64,000 nucleotides of DNA, taken from the NCBI GenBank assembly GCA_963829955.1, contig CAWHKS010000003.1:102441-166440 (forward strand), given 5' to 3'. This DNA is from DASTFY01 sp963829955. Lineage in GTDB: Bacteria; Actinomycetota; Acidimicrobiia; Acidimicrobiales; Ilumatobacteraceae. Within the stretch, counting starts at the first letter, position 1. Every line of letters begins with the position of its first letter. Below, piece by piece: positions 34,966 to 43,215 of the stretch. The translations under genes and the position numbers were made by a program. Under the pieces are notes generated by a model, which saw only the letters and a program-made list of their open reading frames with translations, was not told the DNA's origin and did not search any database.

Positions 34966-36081
34966 GTGCCGGACCTGCCCCTGGCCGATCTCCGCGTGGT
35001 CGACCTGTCCACGGTGATCGCGGGACCGAGCGTGGCGCGCTACCTGGCCGACTTCGGCGCGGACGTCATCAAGGTGGAGCGGCCCGAGGGCGACAGCCTG
35101 CGCAACATGGCGTGGCGGGACCCGCGCGACGGGCGCGGACTGTGGTGGAAGTTCGCCAACCGCAACAAGCGGTTCGTCGCCCTCGACCTGAAGGCGGACG
35201 AGGATCGCGCCGTCCTCCTCGAGCTGGTGGATGGCGCGCACGCCCTCATCGAGAACTTCCGCCCGGGGACGCTGGAGCGCCTCGGTCTCGGACCGGACGT
35301 CCTGCACAGCCGCAACCCTGACCTCGTCATCACCCGCGTCACCGGCTTCGGCCAGACCGGTCCCTACGCGGGGCGGCCCGGCTTCGCCTCGATCGCCGAG
35401 GCGATGTCGGGCTACGCAGCGATCGCCGGCGAGCCCGACGGTCCGCCGCTCCTCCCGCCCATCGCGCTCACGGACGAGGTGACCGGTCTGGTCGGTGCGT
35501 TCGCCACCATGGTCGCCCTGCACGCCGGCGTCGGGCAGGTCGTCGACGTGAACCTGCTGGAGTCCCTCTTCCAGCTGATGGGTCCGCTCATCTCCGTCTA
35601 CCAGCTGACCGGCGAGCAGCAGGCACGCCTCGGCTCGGGCATCCCGTACACCGTCCCCCGCGGCACCTACCGCTGCGCCGACGGCGTCTGGGTCGCTGTC
35701 TCCACGTCCTCGGACTCCGTCGCCGGGCGGGTGATGCGCCTGATCGGGGTGGGGGACGATCCCCGATTCGCCACTTTCGCCGGACGGGTCGAGCATCGTG
35801 AGGAGCTCGACGCCATCGTGGCCGCGTGGATCGGGGCCCGCGCGGCCGCCGACGTGCTCGACGGGTTCGCGGCCGCCGAGGCGGCGGTCGCGCCGGTCAT
35901 GGACATGGCCGCCATCGCCGCCGATCCCCACGTGGCCGCGACGGGCATGATCGCCGAGATCGACGGCACGCCCATGCAGGGCCTCGTCGCCCGCCTGGCC
36001 GCCACGCCCGGCCGGCTGCGATGGGCCGGGAAGGACATCGACGCCGACGGCGCCGACATCCGCGGCCACGGTTGGAGTTGA
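34966..36081 (+). CDS. CaiB/BaiF family III CoA-transferase
   Basis: 371 residues from GTG 34966. It starts LPLADLRVVDLSTVIAGPSV, then YLADFGADVIKVERPEGDSL, NRNKRFVALDLKADEDRAV, ENFRPGTLERLGLGPDVL, and RVTGFGQTGPYAGRPGFASIAEAMSGYAAIAG split over the substrate loop, all typical of the family. It moves CoA between carboxylic acids; which acids is not evident. TAGGCT (34952-34957) lies eight bases before the start, suggesting a leaderless promoter. It is divergent from the lipoprotein esterase. Confidence 0.93.
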   Translation: MPDLPLADLRVVDLSTVIAGPSVARYLADFGADVIKVERPEGDSLRNMAWRDPRDGRGLWWKFANRNKRFVALDLKADEDRAVLLELVDGAHALIENFRPGTLERLGLGPDVLHSRNPDLVITRVTGFGQTGPYAGRPGFASIAEAMSGYAAIAGEPDGPPLLPPIALTDEVTGLVGAFATMVALHAGVGQVVDVNLLESLFQLMGPLISVYQLTGEQQARLGSGIPYTVPRGTYRCADGVWVAVSTSSDSVAGRVMRLIGVGDDPRFATFAGRVEHREELDAIVAAWIGARAAADVLDGFAAAEAAVAPVMDMAAIAADPHVAATGMIAEIDGTPMQGLVARLAATPGRLRWAGKDIDADGADIRGHGWS

Positions 36082-36087
36082 CGCCGT

Positions 36088-36744
36088 TCAGTCGGTGCTG
36101 GCGACCCCGATGGGGCAGCTGACGCCGGTGCCGCCCAGCCCGCAGTACCCGCCGGGGTTCTTGGCCAGGTACTGCTGGTGGTACGGCTCGGCGTAGTAGA
36201 AGGCGCCCGCGGGGGCGATCTCCGTCGTGATCTCGCCGAACCCGGCCCCGGCCAGCTTCTCCTCGAACATGGCCTTGCTGGCCTCGGCCGCCTCCCGCTG
36301 AGCCTCGTCGCCGTAGTAGATGGCGGAGCGGTACTGCGTGCCCATGTCGTTCCCCTGGCGCATGCCCTGCGTCGGGTCGTGCGCCTCCCAGAACACCTTC
36401 AGGAGTTGGTCGAAGCTGACCTGCTCGGGATCGAACACCACCAGCACGACCTCGGCATGGCCGGTGCGACCGCTGCATACCTCCTCGTAGCTGGGGTTGG
36501 GGGTGTACCCGCCGGCGTAGCCGACGGCGGTGCTCCACACACCCTTCGCCTCCCAGAACTTCCGTTCGGCTCCCCAGAAGCAACCCAGGCCGAACACGGC
36601 GGTCTGGTAACCGGTGGGCCACGGCGGCGTGAGCGGATGGCCGTTGATGAAGTGCTCGGAGGACACGGGCGTCGTCTGGTCCGTGCGTCCGGGTAGCGCC
36701 TTCTCGGGCGCCACCATCTCGGACTTCCCACGGCTGAACAGCAT
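36088..36744 (-). CDS. msrA: Peptide methionine sulfoxide reductase A
   Basis: 218 residues from ATG 36744, fixed by AGGAGG five to six bases upstream. Catalytic Cys55 is in FGLGCFWGAERKF, followed by YAGGYTPNPSYEEVCSGRTG, HAEVVLVVFDP and GTQYRSAIYY. The recycling cysteines are in GGYCGLGGTGVSCPIG at the C-terminus. It reduces methionine-S-sulfoxide in oxidised proteins with thioredoxin. The N-terminal 45 residues are longer than usual but match other actinobacterial MsrA proteins. Its stop is six bases from the convergent CoA-transferase stop. Confidence 0.96.
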   Translation of the reverse strand: MLFSRGKSEMVAPEKALPGRTDQTTPVSSEHFINGHPLTPPWPTGYQTAVFGLGCFWGAERKFWEAKGVWSTAVGYAGGYTPNPSYEEVCSGRTGHAEVVLVVFDPEQVSFDQLLKVFWEAHDPTQGMRQGNDMGTQYRSAIYYGDEAQREAAEASKAMFEEKLAGAGFGEITTEIAPAGAFYYAEPYHQQYLAKNPGGYCGLGGTGVSCPIGVASTD

Positions 36745-36829
36745 GGCAACCTCCTGGTCGCGATCGAAGGTGTCAACACCGGCCAGCCGACCGGTGTTCC
36801 CGGCCGGAGGCGCTGTGTTCACGTGACGC

Positions 36830-37657
36830 TCACGTGAGGAGCAGCACCCCAAGCCTGCGGCTGGCCACGAGCAGGCCGATGAGCCCCATCACGACCAGGT
36901 AGGCGACGTGGGCGAGCAGGTCCCACGAGAGCTGGCCGGACGAGAACGCCCGGCACAGCGCGACCCCGTGGTAGAGCGGCGTGGCCCGCACGATCCACTG
37001 GGCGGCCGGCGAGTACACGGACAGGGGATAGAACGTGGCGGAGAACAGGAAGAGCGGGACCATGACCGCCTCCAGCCAGGTGAAGTCGGCCCACGTGCAC
37101 GCGTAGGAGCACCCGGCGAGACCGACGGCTGCGAACGCGAAGCCGATGAGGACGGCGACGGGCAGGCACCCGAGGACCCACGGCGAGCTGGTGAGCCCCA
37201 TGGCGGCCATCACCACCAGGAAGCCCGTCGAGTACATGGCGCCGCGCAGGAGCGCCCAGGCGATCTCGCCCAGCGCCACGTCCCCGACGCCGAGCGGCGT
37301 GGCGAGCACGGCGTCGTACACCCGGGCGTACTTCAGCTTGTAGAAGACATTCATGGTGGAGTCGAAGAGGGCGCCGTTCATGGCCGCCGTCGCCAGCAGG
37401 GCCGGGGCGACGAACTCCGCGTAGGGGACGCTGCGGCCGTCGACTTCGACGTCGCCGACCAAGGTGCCCAGCCCCAGCCGGACCGAGGCCAGGTAGAAGA
37501 CGGGCTCGAAGAAGCCGGACAGCAGGATCATCCACGTGCGGCGGTAGACGAACAGGTTGCGCTCGACGAGCCGCTGACCGCGGCGCGCGCCGAGGAGGGC
37601 GGGCGGCACGATGCGCAGCCCGAGCGCCGCCCTCGGGGAAGTCGTCGTCGCGCTCAC
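36830..37657 (-). CDS. ABC-2 exporter permease (second)
   Basis: 275 residues with six membrane segments: TWMILLSGFFEPVFYLASVR, APALLATAAMNGALFDSTMN, WALLRGAMYSTGFLVVMAAM, LPVAVLIGFAFAAVGLAG, AVMVPLFLFSATFYPLSVY and VAYLVVMGLIGLLVASRR. It is closely similar to the permease encoded just upstream, so the transporter is likely a heterodimer. Last gene of a three-gene operon (ATPase, permease, permease). DrrB/NodJ-like exporters carry drugs, lipo-oligosaccharides or lipids; substrate unknown. Confidence 0.92.
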   Translation of the reverse strand: MSATTTSPRAALGLRIVPPALLGARRGQRLVERNLFVYRRTWMILLSGFFEPVFYLASVRLGLGTLVGDVEVDGRSVPYAEFVAPALLATAAMNGALFDSTMNVFYKLKYARVYDAVLATPLGVGDVALGEIAWALLRGAMYSTGFLVVMAAMGLTSSPWVLGCLPVAVLIGFAFAAVGLAGCSYACTWADFTWLEAVMVPLFLFSATFYPLSVYSPAAQWIVRATPLYHGVALCRAFSSGQLSWDLLAHVAYLVVMGLIGLLVASRRLGVLLLT

Positions 37658-37667
37658 GCCAGTGCCA

Positions 37668-38453
37668 TCACGCGTACAACCGGCTGGCGAGGGTCCGGCG
37701 GCCTATCAGCGTCCCGGCGATGGCCAGCGCGGCGAGGAAGGTCACGTGCACCACCTGCTGCCAAAGCGGAGTGCCACCGAGCGCGATGCCGCGGCAGAGG
37801 CTGACGCCGTGGAACAGCGGCGTGAGCCAGGCCAGGACCTCCAACGGGGCCGGCAGCAGCGACACGCTGAAGAACGTGCCGGAGAACAGGAACATGGGCA
37901 TGACCACGAACCGCTGGTAGGAGGCGAAGCTCGTGCCGGTGTTGTCGACCGTGCAGGCCCACGCGAAGGTCGGCCCGGCGAAGGCCAGGCCGGTCAGCAC
38001 ACCGGCGGGCACGGCCATCCAGGTACCGAGCGTGCGGGTGTCGGCGAACAGCATCATCACCGCCGCGAACGCGCCCACGGCGAGGAACAGGCGAGCGGTC
38101 ATCCAGAGCATGTGCCCGATCACCACGTCCGCGGCACGGACCGGTGTCGCCGTCATGGCGTAGAACGTCCGGCTCCACTTCATGGAGGCCAGGACCGGCC
38201 ACGTGCTGTCGAGCCCGCCGATGCTCATGCCGGTGGCGGCCAGCAGGCCCGGACCGATGAACGCCGCGTAGGACACGCCGTCGAGGCTGGCGCCGGCGCT
38301 CGGGTTCTGGTCGATGAGCGAGCCGAGCCCGAGCCCGAGCGCGGTCAGGTAGAAGAGCGGCGTGAAGAAGGCGGTGCTGAAGGTCGCCCGCCACAGCCGG
38401 CGGAACGCCACCAAGTGGTACCCGGTCACGCGGACCGCCGCGGGAGTGCTCAC
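37668..38453 (-). CDS. ABC-2 exporter permease (first)
   Basis: 261 residues from GTG 38453. Membrane segments include TAFFTPLFYLTALGLGLG, IGPGLLAATGMSIGGLDS, ARLFLAVGAFAAVMMLFA, VPAGVLTGLAFAGPTFAWAC, VMPMFLFSGTFFSVSLLPA and TFLAALAIAGTLIGRRTL. The ABC-2 signature region SGTFFSVSLLP resembles the SATFYPLSVYSP of its partner. Its stop is ten bases before the second permease and its start 26 bases after the ATPase stop. Confidence 0.92.
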   Translation of the reverse strand: MSTPAAVRVTGYHLVAFRRLWRATFSTAFFTPLFYLTALGLGLGSLIDQNPSAGASLDGVSYAAFIGPGLLAATGMSIGGLDSTWPVLASMKWSRTFYAMTATPVRAADVVIGHMLWMTARLFLAVGAFAAVMMLFADTRTLGTWMAVPAGVLTGLAFAGPTFAWACTVDNTGTSFASYQRFVVMPMFLFSGTFFSVSLLPAPLEVLAWLTPLFHGVSLCRGIALGGTPLWQQVVHVTFLAALAIAGTLIGRRTLASRLYA

Positions 38454-38479
38454 CGGTCCGACCGTAGGGGCCGCACCAC

Positions 38480-39415
38480 TCAGTCGACCAGGGTGCGGCC
38501 GGTGAGCTTGAGGAACACGTCCTCCAAGGTGCTCCGGCGCACCAGGAGCGCATCCGGCCGCAGCCCGCGCTGCAGGACGGTGGCCACGGCGGCGTCGCCG
38601 TCGTCGGCGTAGAGCAGCACGCGGTCGGGCAGGGCCTCCACCCGCTCGGCCAGATCGGCGACCGCTCCTGCGGCGGCCTCGTTCTCGCCGGCCGGCATCC
38701 GCATCTCGACGACCTCCCGGCTCGAGTGCTGCTCGATCAGCTCGCGCGGTGAGCCTTCGGCGACGATCCTGCCCCCGTCCATGACAACCAGGCGGTCGCA
38801 CAGCTGCTCGGCCTCGTCCATGTAGTGGGTGGTCAGGACGAGCGACGTGCCCTGCTGCTTCAGCCGGTAGAGGCGGTCCCAGACGAGGTGGCGGGCCTGC
38901 GGATCGAGCCCGGTGGTGGGCTCGTCGAGCAGCAACAGGTCGGGATCGTTGACGAGCGAGCGGGCGATCGTGAGCCGGCGCTTCATCCCTCCCGACAGCG
39001 GCTCGACCCGCTCGTCGGCCCGGTCGGCCAGCTGAGCGAACTCGAGCAGCTCCACGGCCTTGGTGGCGGCGACCCGCCGCGGGATGTCGAAGTAACGGGC
39101 GTAGACGACGAGGTTCTCGCGCAGCGTCAGCTCCTCGTCCAGGCTGTCCTGCTGGGGGACGACGCCGAGGCGGGCGCGAATGCGGGGCCCGTCCGTGGCG
39201 GCATCGAGCCCGAACAGGCGCAGCGTGCCGCCGCTGAGCGGAGAGACGCAGCCCACCATGCGCATCGTCGACGACTTCCCCGCGCCGTTCGGCCCCAGGA
39301 ACCCGAAGGCCTCACCCTGGCGCACGTCGAAGTCGATGCCGTCCACGGCGGTGAAGGATCCGAAGCGCTTGGTCAGGCCGGCGGCCTCCACCAGGACGCC
39401 GTTGCGGTCCGACAC
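38480..39415 (-). CDS. ABC exporter ATP-binding protein (DrrA/NodI type)
   Basis: 311 residues from GTG 39415. LVEAAGLTKRFGSFTAVDGI, Walker A FLGPNGAGKSSTMRM, Q-loop VVPQQDSLDEELTL, signature EPLSGGMKRRLTIARSL, Walker B LLLLDEPTTGLDP and switch LTTHYMDEAEQLCD are all intact. The last 80 residues form the C-terminal domain of DrrA-type ATPases (RRSTLEDVFLKLTGRTL). It powers the two permeases that follow. The gene is divergent from moaD with 42 bases between. Confidence 0.94.
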   Translation of the reverse strand: MSDRNGVLVEAAGLTKRFGSFTAVDGIDFDVRQGEAFGFLGPNGAGKSSTMRMVGCVSPLSGGTLRLFGLDAATDGPRIRARLGVVPQQDSLDEELTLRENLVVYARYFDIPRRVAATKAVELLEFAQLADRADERVEPLSGGMKRRLTIARSLVNDPDLLLLDEPTTGLDPQARHLVWDRLYRLKQQGTSLVLTTHYMDEAEQLCDRLVVMDGGRIVAEGSPRELIEQHSSREVVEMRMPAGENEAAAGAVADLAERVEALPDRVLLYADDGDAAVATVLQRGLRPDALLVRRSTLEDVFLKLTGRTLVD

Positions 39416-39457
39416 GCCGGGCAGGGTAGGCGGAGGAGGCGCCGGTACGCTGCCCGA

Positions 39458-39694
39458 ATGGCCCGTCTGCGCTTGTTCGCCTCGGCCCGTGAGGCTGCCG
39501 GCACAGGGCGGGACGTGGTGGACGGGGCCACCGTGGCCGACGTGTTGGCCGGCGCCGTCAGCCGCTACGGCGGTGGGTTCGCCGCGGTCCTGTCGACCGC
39601 TCGGGTCTGGGTCAATGGCGAGCCCGCGGAGCCGACGACCAGCGTGGGGGACACCGACGAAGTCGCGGTGTTGCCCCCCGTGTCCGGTGGGTAG
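39458..39694 (+). CDS. moaD: MoaD-family ubiquitin-like sulfur carrier
   Basis: 78 residues. The beta-grasp fold starts MARLRLFASAREAAGTGRDV and closes DEVAVLPPVSGG, with the C-terminal Gly-Gly that is thiocarboxylated in molybdopterin synthase. No moaE or other molybdenum cofactor gene is near, so MoaD is a family call; a different sulfur-carrier role is possible. TACGCT (39446-39451) lies six bases before ATG 39458, an ideal leaderless geometry. The XRE regulator starts four bases after its stop. Confidence 0.85.
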   Translation: MARLRLFASAREAAGTGRDVVDGATVADVLAGAVSRYGGGFAAVLSTARVWVNGEPAEPTTSVGDTDEVAVLPPVSGG

Positions 39695-39698
39695 GTCC

Positions 39699-40157
39699 GT
39701 GCCCGGGGATGACGTGCGCCAGGAGGTCGAGGGACGCCTCGTCGACCTCGGCGGGTTCATCCGCAGCCAGCGCGAGGTCGCCCGCATCTCCGTGCGCCGG
39801 CTGGCCGAGCTGGCCGACGTGTCCAACCCGTACCTCAGCCAGATAGAGCGCGGCCTGCGCAAGCCCTCGGCCGAGATCCTCCAGCAGATCGCCAAGGCGC
39901 TCCAGATCTCCTCGGAATCCCTCTACGTGCGGGCGGGCATCCTCGACCCCGAGCGCGACCCCGAGGTCAGCGTGGTGGACGCGGTCCACCGTGATCCTTA
40001 CCTGGACGCCGAGCAGAAGCGGACGCTGCTGCGCGTGTACGAGAGCCTGCGGGCCGAAGCGCAGGCCCGCGCCGAGTCGCCCGCCCCGGGGCCTGACGCG
40101 CCCGAGGTCGTGGACGGCCAGCACACGGGCGGTCGCGGGAAGCGCAAGGCCCGGTGA
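39699..40157 (+). CDS. XRE-family helix-turn-helix regulator
   Basis: 152 residues from GTG 39699. The helix-turn-helix is IRSQREVARISVRRLAELAD then VSNPYLSQIERGLRKPSAEI, typical XRE. A short helical middle (YLDAEQKRTLLRVYESLRAE) and a Pro/Gly-rich basic tail follow. It sits four bases after moaD and 58 bases before mshA, so it is probably in the same transcription unit. Its target is unknown. Confidence 0.9.
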   Translation: MPGDDVRQEVEGRLVDLGGFIRSQREVARISVRRLAELADVSNPYLSQIERGLRKPSAEILQQIAKALQISSESLYVRAGILDPERDPEVSVVDAVHRDPYLDAEQKRTLLRVYESLRAEAQARAESPAPGPDAPEVVDGQHTGGRGKRKAR

Positions 40158-40215
40158 GGGCAGGGCCCCGCCCAGCGAGCGGAATGCCGGTCCGCGAGGG
40201 GGCGTTGATCTGACC

Positions 40216-41439
40216 GTGCGGCGGCTCGCCATGCTCTCGATGCACTCATCGCCGCTCGCCCAGCCGGGCGTGGGAGACAGCGGCGGGATGAACGTCTACG
40301 TGCGCGAGCTGTCCTCGGCGCTCGCCCAGGCCGGCGTGGACACCACGACCTACGTGCGCCGGTGGTCCGACGACCTCCCGGACGAGGTGGCCGTGGAGCC
40401 CGGGTTCCGCGTCGTGCACATCGATGCCGGCCGTCCCGACCTGCCCAAGGAGCGCCTGTTCGACGTGGTCGGTCAGTTCGCCGTCGGCGTGGCCGACCAC
40501 CTCCAGGCCAACGGCGGCGCCGATCTGATCCACGCCAACTACTGGCTGTCGGGGGTGGCCGGCCACCGCCTCAAGCACGATCTCGACCTGCCCCTCGTGT
40601 GCACGTTCCACACGCTCGCTCGCGTCAAGGCCGAGGGCGGCGATGCCGAGTCGGCGTGGCGTGAGCTGGCGGAGATGGAGATCATCGGCTGCGCGGACGC
40701 CATCTGCGTGAGCTGCTCGGAGGAGGAGCGCCAGTTCCGCCGTCACTACGGAGACCCGCCGGGCCGCGTCGAGATCGTGGCCCCCGGGGTGGAGCACGCC
40801 TTCTTCGCGCCCGGCGACCGGATGGGCGCCCGGGGCGCGCTGGAGCTGGGCCGGGACGTGGGTCAGGCGCCGATGCTGCTCTTCGTCGGGCGCATCCAGC
40901 CCCTCAAGGGCGTGGATGTGGCCGTGCGGACGCTCGCCGCCCTGCGCCGGCCGGACGCCTCGCTCGTCGTGGTGGGTGGGGCCAGCGGTCTCGACGGGAA
41001 CGCGGAGGTGGAGAAGGTGGCCGCGCTCGTGGACGAGCTCGGCCTGACCGAGCGGGTGCACTTCGTGCCGCCCCAGCCGCACCACCTCCTCTCCAGCTAC
41101 TACCGGGCCGCCGACGTCGTGCTCGTGCCGAGCCGCTCGGAGAGCTTCGGCCTGGTGGCCCTGGAGGGCGCGGCGTGCGGGACCCCGGTCGTGGCCTCGG
41201 CCGTGGGCGGACTGCTCACGCTGGTCGACCACGGCCACTCGGGCTTCCTCGTCCACGGGCGCGACCCCGAGGTCTTCGCCAGCTACACCGACGAGATCCT
41301 CGGGAACGACCGCCTGGCCGGTGAGATGGCCCACGCCGCGGCGGCGCGCTCGCAGCGCTACACCTGGTCGCTGGCCGCCGCCCGGCTGCGGCGCGCCTAC
41401 GGCGACCTCACGGCCGGCGCGCTCGTCGAGTGCTCGTGA
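40216..41439 (+). CDS. mshA: D-inositol-3-phosphate glycosyltransferase (mycothiol synthesis)
   Basis: 407 residues from GTG 40216. It shows MLSMHSSPLAQPGVGDSGGMNVYVRELSSAL in the nucleotide-sugar domain (split here by GDSGG), HANYWLSGVAGHRLKHDL, the GT4 loop FVGRIQPLKGVDVAVRTLAA, and SRSESFGLVALEGAACGTPV with the catalytic E-x7-E. MshA joins UDP-GlcNAc and inositol-3-phosphate, the first step to mycothiol. The order mshA then ybjN is common in actinobacteria. The stop overlaps the next start (GTGA). Confidence 0.92.
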   Translation: MRRLAMLSMHSSPLAQPGVGDSGGMNVYVRELSSALAQAGVDTTTYVRRWSDDLPDEVAVEPGFRVVHIDAGRPDLPKERLFDVVGQFAVGVADHLQANGGADLIHANYWLSGVAGHRLKHDLDLPLVCTFHTLARVKAEGGDAESAWRELAEMEIIGCADAICVSCSEEERQFRRHYGDPPGRVEIVAPGVEHAFFAPGDRMGARGALELGRDVGQAPMLLFVGRIQPLKGVDVAVRTLAALRRPDASLVVVGGASGLDGNAEVEKVAALVDELGLTERVHFVPPQPHHLLSSYYRAADVVLVPSRSESFGLVALEGAACGTPVVASAVGGLLTLVDHGHSGFLVHGRDPEVFASYTDEILGNDRLAGEMAHAAAARSQRYTWSLAAARLRRAYGDLTAGALVECS

Positions 41440-41891
41440 GCGAGCTGTTCGACAGCGGGGCGCTGACGGTGCTGGAGCGTCAGGTCGACGAGTGGCTGTC
41501 CGCCATGGCGGCGGCCAACCCGGTCGTCTCCGCGGTCGGCCGGGACGACGACATGCCCCGCCGCTGGTTCGTCCGGATGCGGGGCGAGGCCAAGGAGGTC
41601 ACGACGGTCTGGCTGTCACTCGGCCAGCGCACGCTCCGCTACGAGACCTACGTGATGCCGGCGCCGGAGGAGAACCGGGCCGAGCTGTACGAGCAGCTCC
41701 TGCGTCGCAACGAGCGGCTCGTCGGCGCGCACTTCTCGATCGGTGTGGAGGACGCGGTCTTCCTCCGGGGAGAGCTGCCGTTGGCCGTCCTCAGCGAGGC
41801 GGAGCTCGATCGGGTGATCGGGTCGCTCTACGCCTACGTGGAGCAGTGCTTCCCGGCGGCCATCCGCATCGGGTTCGCGTCGCGCTTCTAG
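41436..41891 (+). CDS. YbjN-domain protein
   Basis: 151 residues from GTG 41436 (GTG 41430 is also in frame). It follows the YbjN fold: MRGEAKEVTTVWLSLGQRTL, YETYVMPAPEENRAELYEQL, LRRNERLVGAHFSIGVEDAV and LSEAELDRVIGSLYAYVEQ. This gene is often the immediate neighbour of mshA in actinobacteria; role unknown, proposed as a chaperone-like or sensory protein. Stop and start overlap couples it to mshA. The 156 bases after it show no clear terminator. Confidence 0.88.
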   Translation: MSELFDSGALTVLERQVDEWLSAMAAANPVVSAVGRDDDMPRRWFVRMRGEAKEVTTVWLSLGQRTLRYETYVMPAPEENRAELYEQLLRRNERLVGAHFSIGVEDAVFLRGELPLAVLSEAELDRVIGSLYAYVEQCFPAAIRIGFASRF

Positions 41892-42047
41892 GCCGGTTTC
41901 TCGGAGGGTTTCCAGGCCCTGCCTTTCCGATCCGGGCTTCCTCGGGCACACCCTCTCCATGGTCCGGAGCGGCGTCCCGCATCGGGGAAGTCGGGGTCGT
42001 CCGCTCCGGGCCAACCCCCTCGCACACCGTGGGTACCCTCGGTGCCG

Positions 42048-42848
42048 ATGACCTACCGGCTGGCCGTGCTCGGCGGCGGCAACATGGGGACCGCGCTGGT
42101 GCAAGGCCTGCTCGGCGCGGGCTGGGCGGCGCCCGACGAGCTGGTCGTGGTCGAGGTGCTGGCCGCCCGGCGCGCCGTGCTGGTGGAGGAGCTGCTCGGC
42201 GTCGACGTCCTGGGCCAGCTCGGTGGCGTGCTGATCGACGCTGCCGTCGTTGCCGTCAAGCCGGCCGACGTTCCCGCAGCGGCGCGAGCGGCCACGGAGG
42301 CCGGCGCGCTGCGGCTGCTCTCGGTGGCGGCGGGCGTTCCGACCTCGGCCATCGAGCGCGCCGCGGGCACGGCCGTCAGGGTGGTGCGGGCGATGCCCAA
42401 CACTCCGGCGCTGGTGGGGGCCGGCGCGGCGGCCATCGCACCGGGGACCGCGGCCGGCGAGGACGACCTGGTCTGGGCCGAGGGGATCCTCCGTTCGGTC
42501 GGCACGGTGGTTCGGGTGCCCGAGCGGGCGCTCGATGCGGTGACCGGGCTCTCGGGATCCGGACCGGCGTACCTGTTCCTCGTGGCCGAAGCGCTCATCG
42601 ACGGCGGTGTGCTGGCGGGGCTGCCCCGGGACACGAGCGAGACCCTGGTGCGGCAGCTCCTCGTCGGCGCGGCGCGGCTGCTCGAGGAGTCGGGCGAATC
42701 GCCGGCGGTGCTCCGCGCCCGCGTCACCTCCCCCGGGGGCACGACCGCGGCCGGGCTCCACCAGCTGGAGCGGGCGGCCGTGAGAGCGGCGTTCGTCGAC
42801 GCGGTCACGGCCGCCACGGACCGGTCGCGGGAGCTCGGGAAACCCTGA
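42048..42848 (+). CDS. proC: Pyrroline-5-carboxylate reductase
   Basis: 266 residues. Rossmann loop AVLGGGNMGTALVQGLLGAG, the conserved VKPADVPAAARA, RAMPNTPALVGAGAA, and the C-terminal DAVTGLSGSGPAYLFLVAEA and RARVTSPGGTTAAGLHQLER are all present. It makes L-proline with NAD(P)H. ATG 42048 is chosen over GTG 42042; TACCCT (42034-42039) lies eight bases upstream, a likely leaderless promoter. Confidence 0.96.
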   Translation: MTYRLAVLGGGNMGTALVQGLLGAGWAAPDELVVVEVLAARRAVLVEELLGVDVLGQLGGVLIDAAVVAVKPADVPAAARAATEAGALRLLSVAAGVPTSAIERAAGTAVRVVRAMPNTPALVGAGAAAIAPGTAAGEDDLVWAEGILRSVGTVVRVPERALDAVTGLSGSGPAYLFLVAEALIDGGVLAGLPRDTSETLVRQLLVGAARLLEESGESPAVLRARVTSPGGTTAAGLHQLERAAVRAAFVDAVTAATDRSRELGKP

Positions 42849-42896
42849 CCGGACGACAGGTGACCTGACATTCCGGCAATTACACCGACGTGACTC

Positions 42897-43081
42897 TTTT
42901 CACGGAGCCGGGGAATGCCCTAACGTTCCCGTAGCGGTCCGTTCACAGAGCAGCAGCTCTGAGAGAGGCACCGCTCCCGTCGACCGGGTGGTGCCTTTAT
43001 CCGTACCAACCGGGTGACGCGCCCGTTCGTCGGGCCGCGCCGACAGGGCTGGTGCCGTCGGGGGGTCGGCACCAGCCCTGT
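42897..43081 (+). ncRNA. Candidate structured leader or small RNA
   Basis: The 367-base gap between proC and the next gene (42849-43215) is not empty. A promoter-like TTTTCA-18-TAACGT lies at 42897-42926. Four hairpins follow: CAGAGC/GCTCTG (42946-42961), a two-part stem GGCACC/GGTGCC with CCCG/CGGG (42967-42995) ending TTTAT, a CGCGCCCG...CGGGC stem near 43018-43040, and a 15-bp terminator stem at 43043-43081. The order fits an attenuator or riboswitch-like leader before the large secreted protein, or a stand-alone RNA. I do not recognise it. Confidence 0.45.
43043..43081 (+). terminator. Strong Rho-independent terminator
   Basis: Perfect 15-bp stem ACAGGGCTGGTGCCG / CGGCACCAGCCCTGT with a 9-base G-rich loop, followed by TTCGTTTCT. 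It can end transcripts from proC or the candidate leader RNA and would block expression of the large gene at 43216 unless that gene has its own promoter after 43081. Confidence 0.88.
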
Positions 43082-43215
43082 TTCGTTTCTCGGCGTCCGG
43101 ACCTGGCGGTCCGCGCCTCTCCCTTCACCGCGCGCTACCGGCTACACTCGTCGTGATCGCTGTCTCGTGGGCGGGACAGCGCGGGCTGCGGCGGACGGCA
43201 AGTCGGGAGGAAGCA

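Noticed and set aside
33940..36069. 709-codon minus-strand frame opposite the CoA transferase
   Set aside because: Only its end, the first half of the lipoprotein esterase, is real; the remainder mirrors the CoA transferase.
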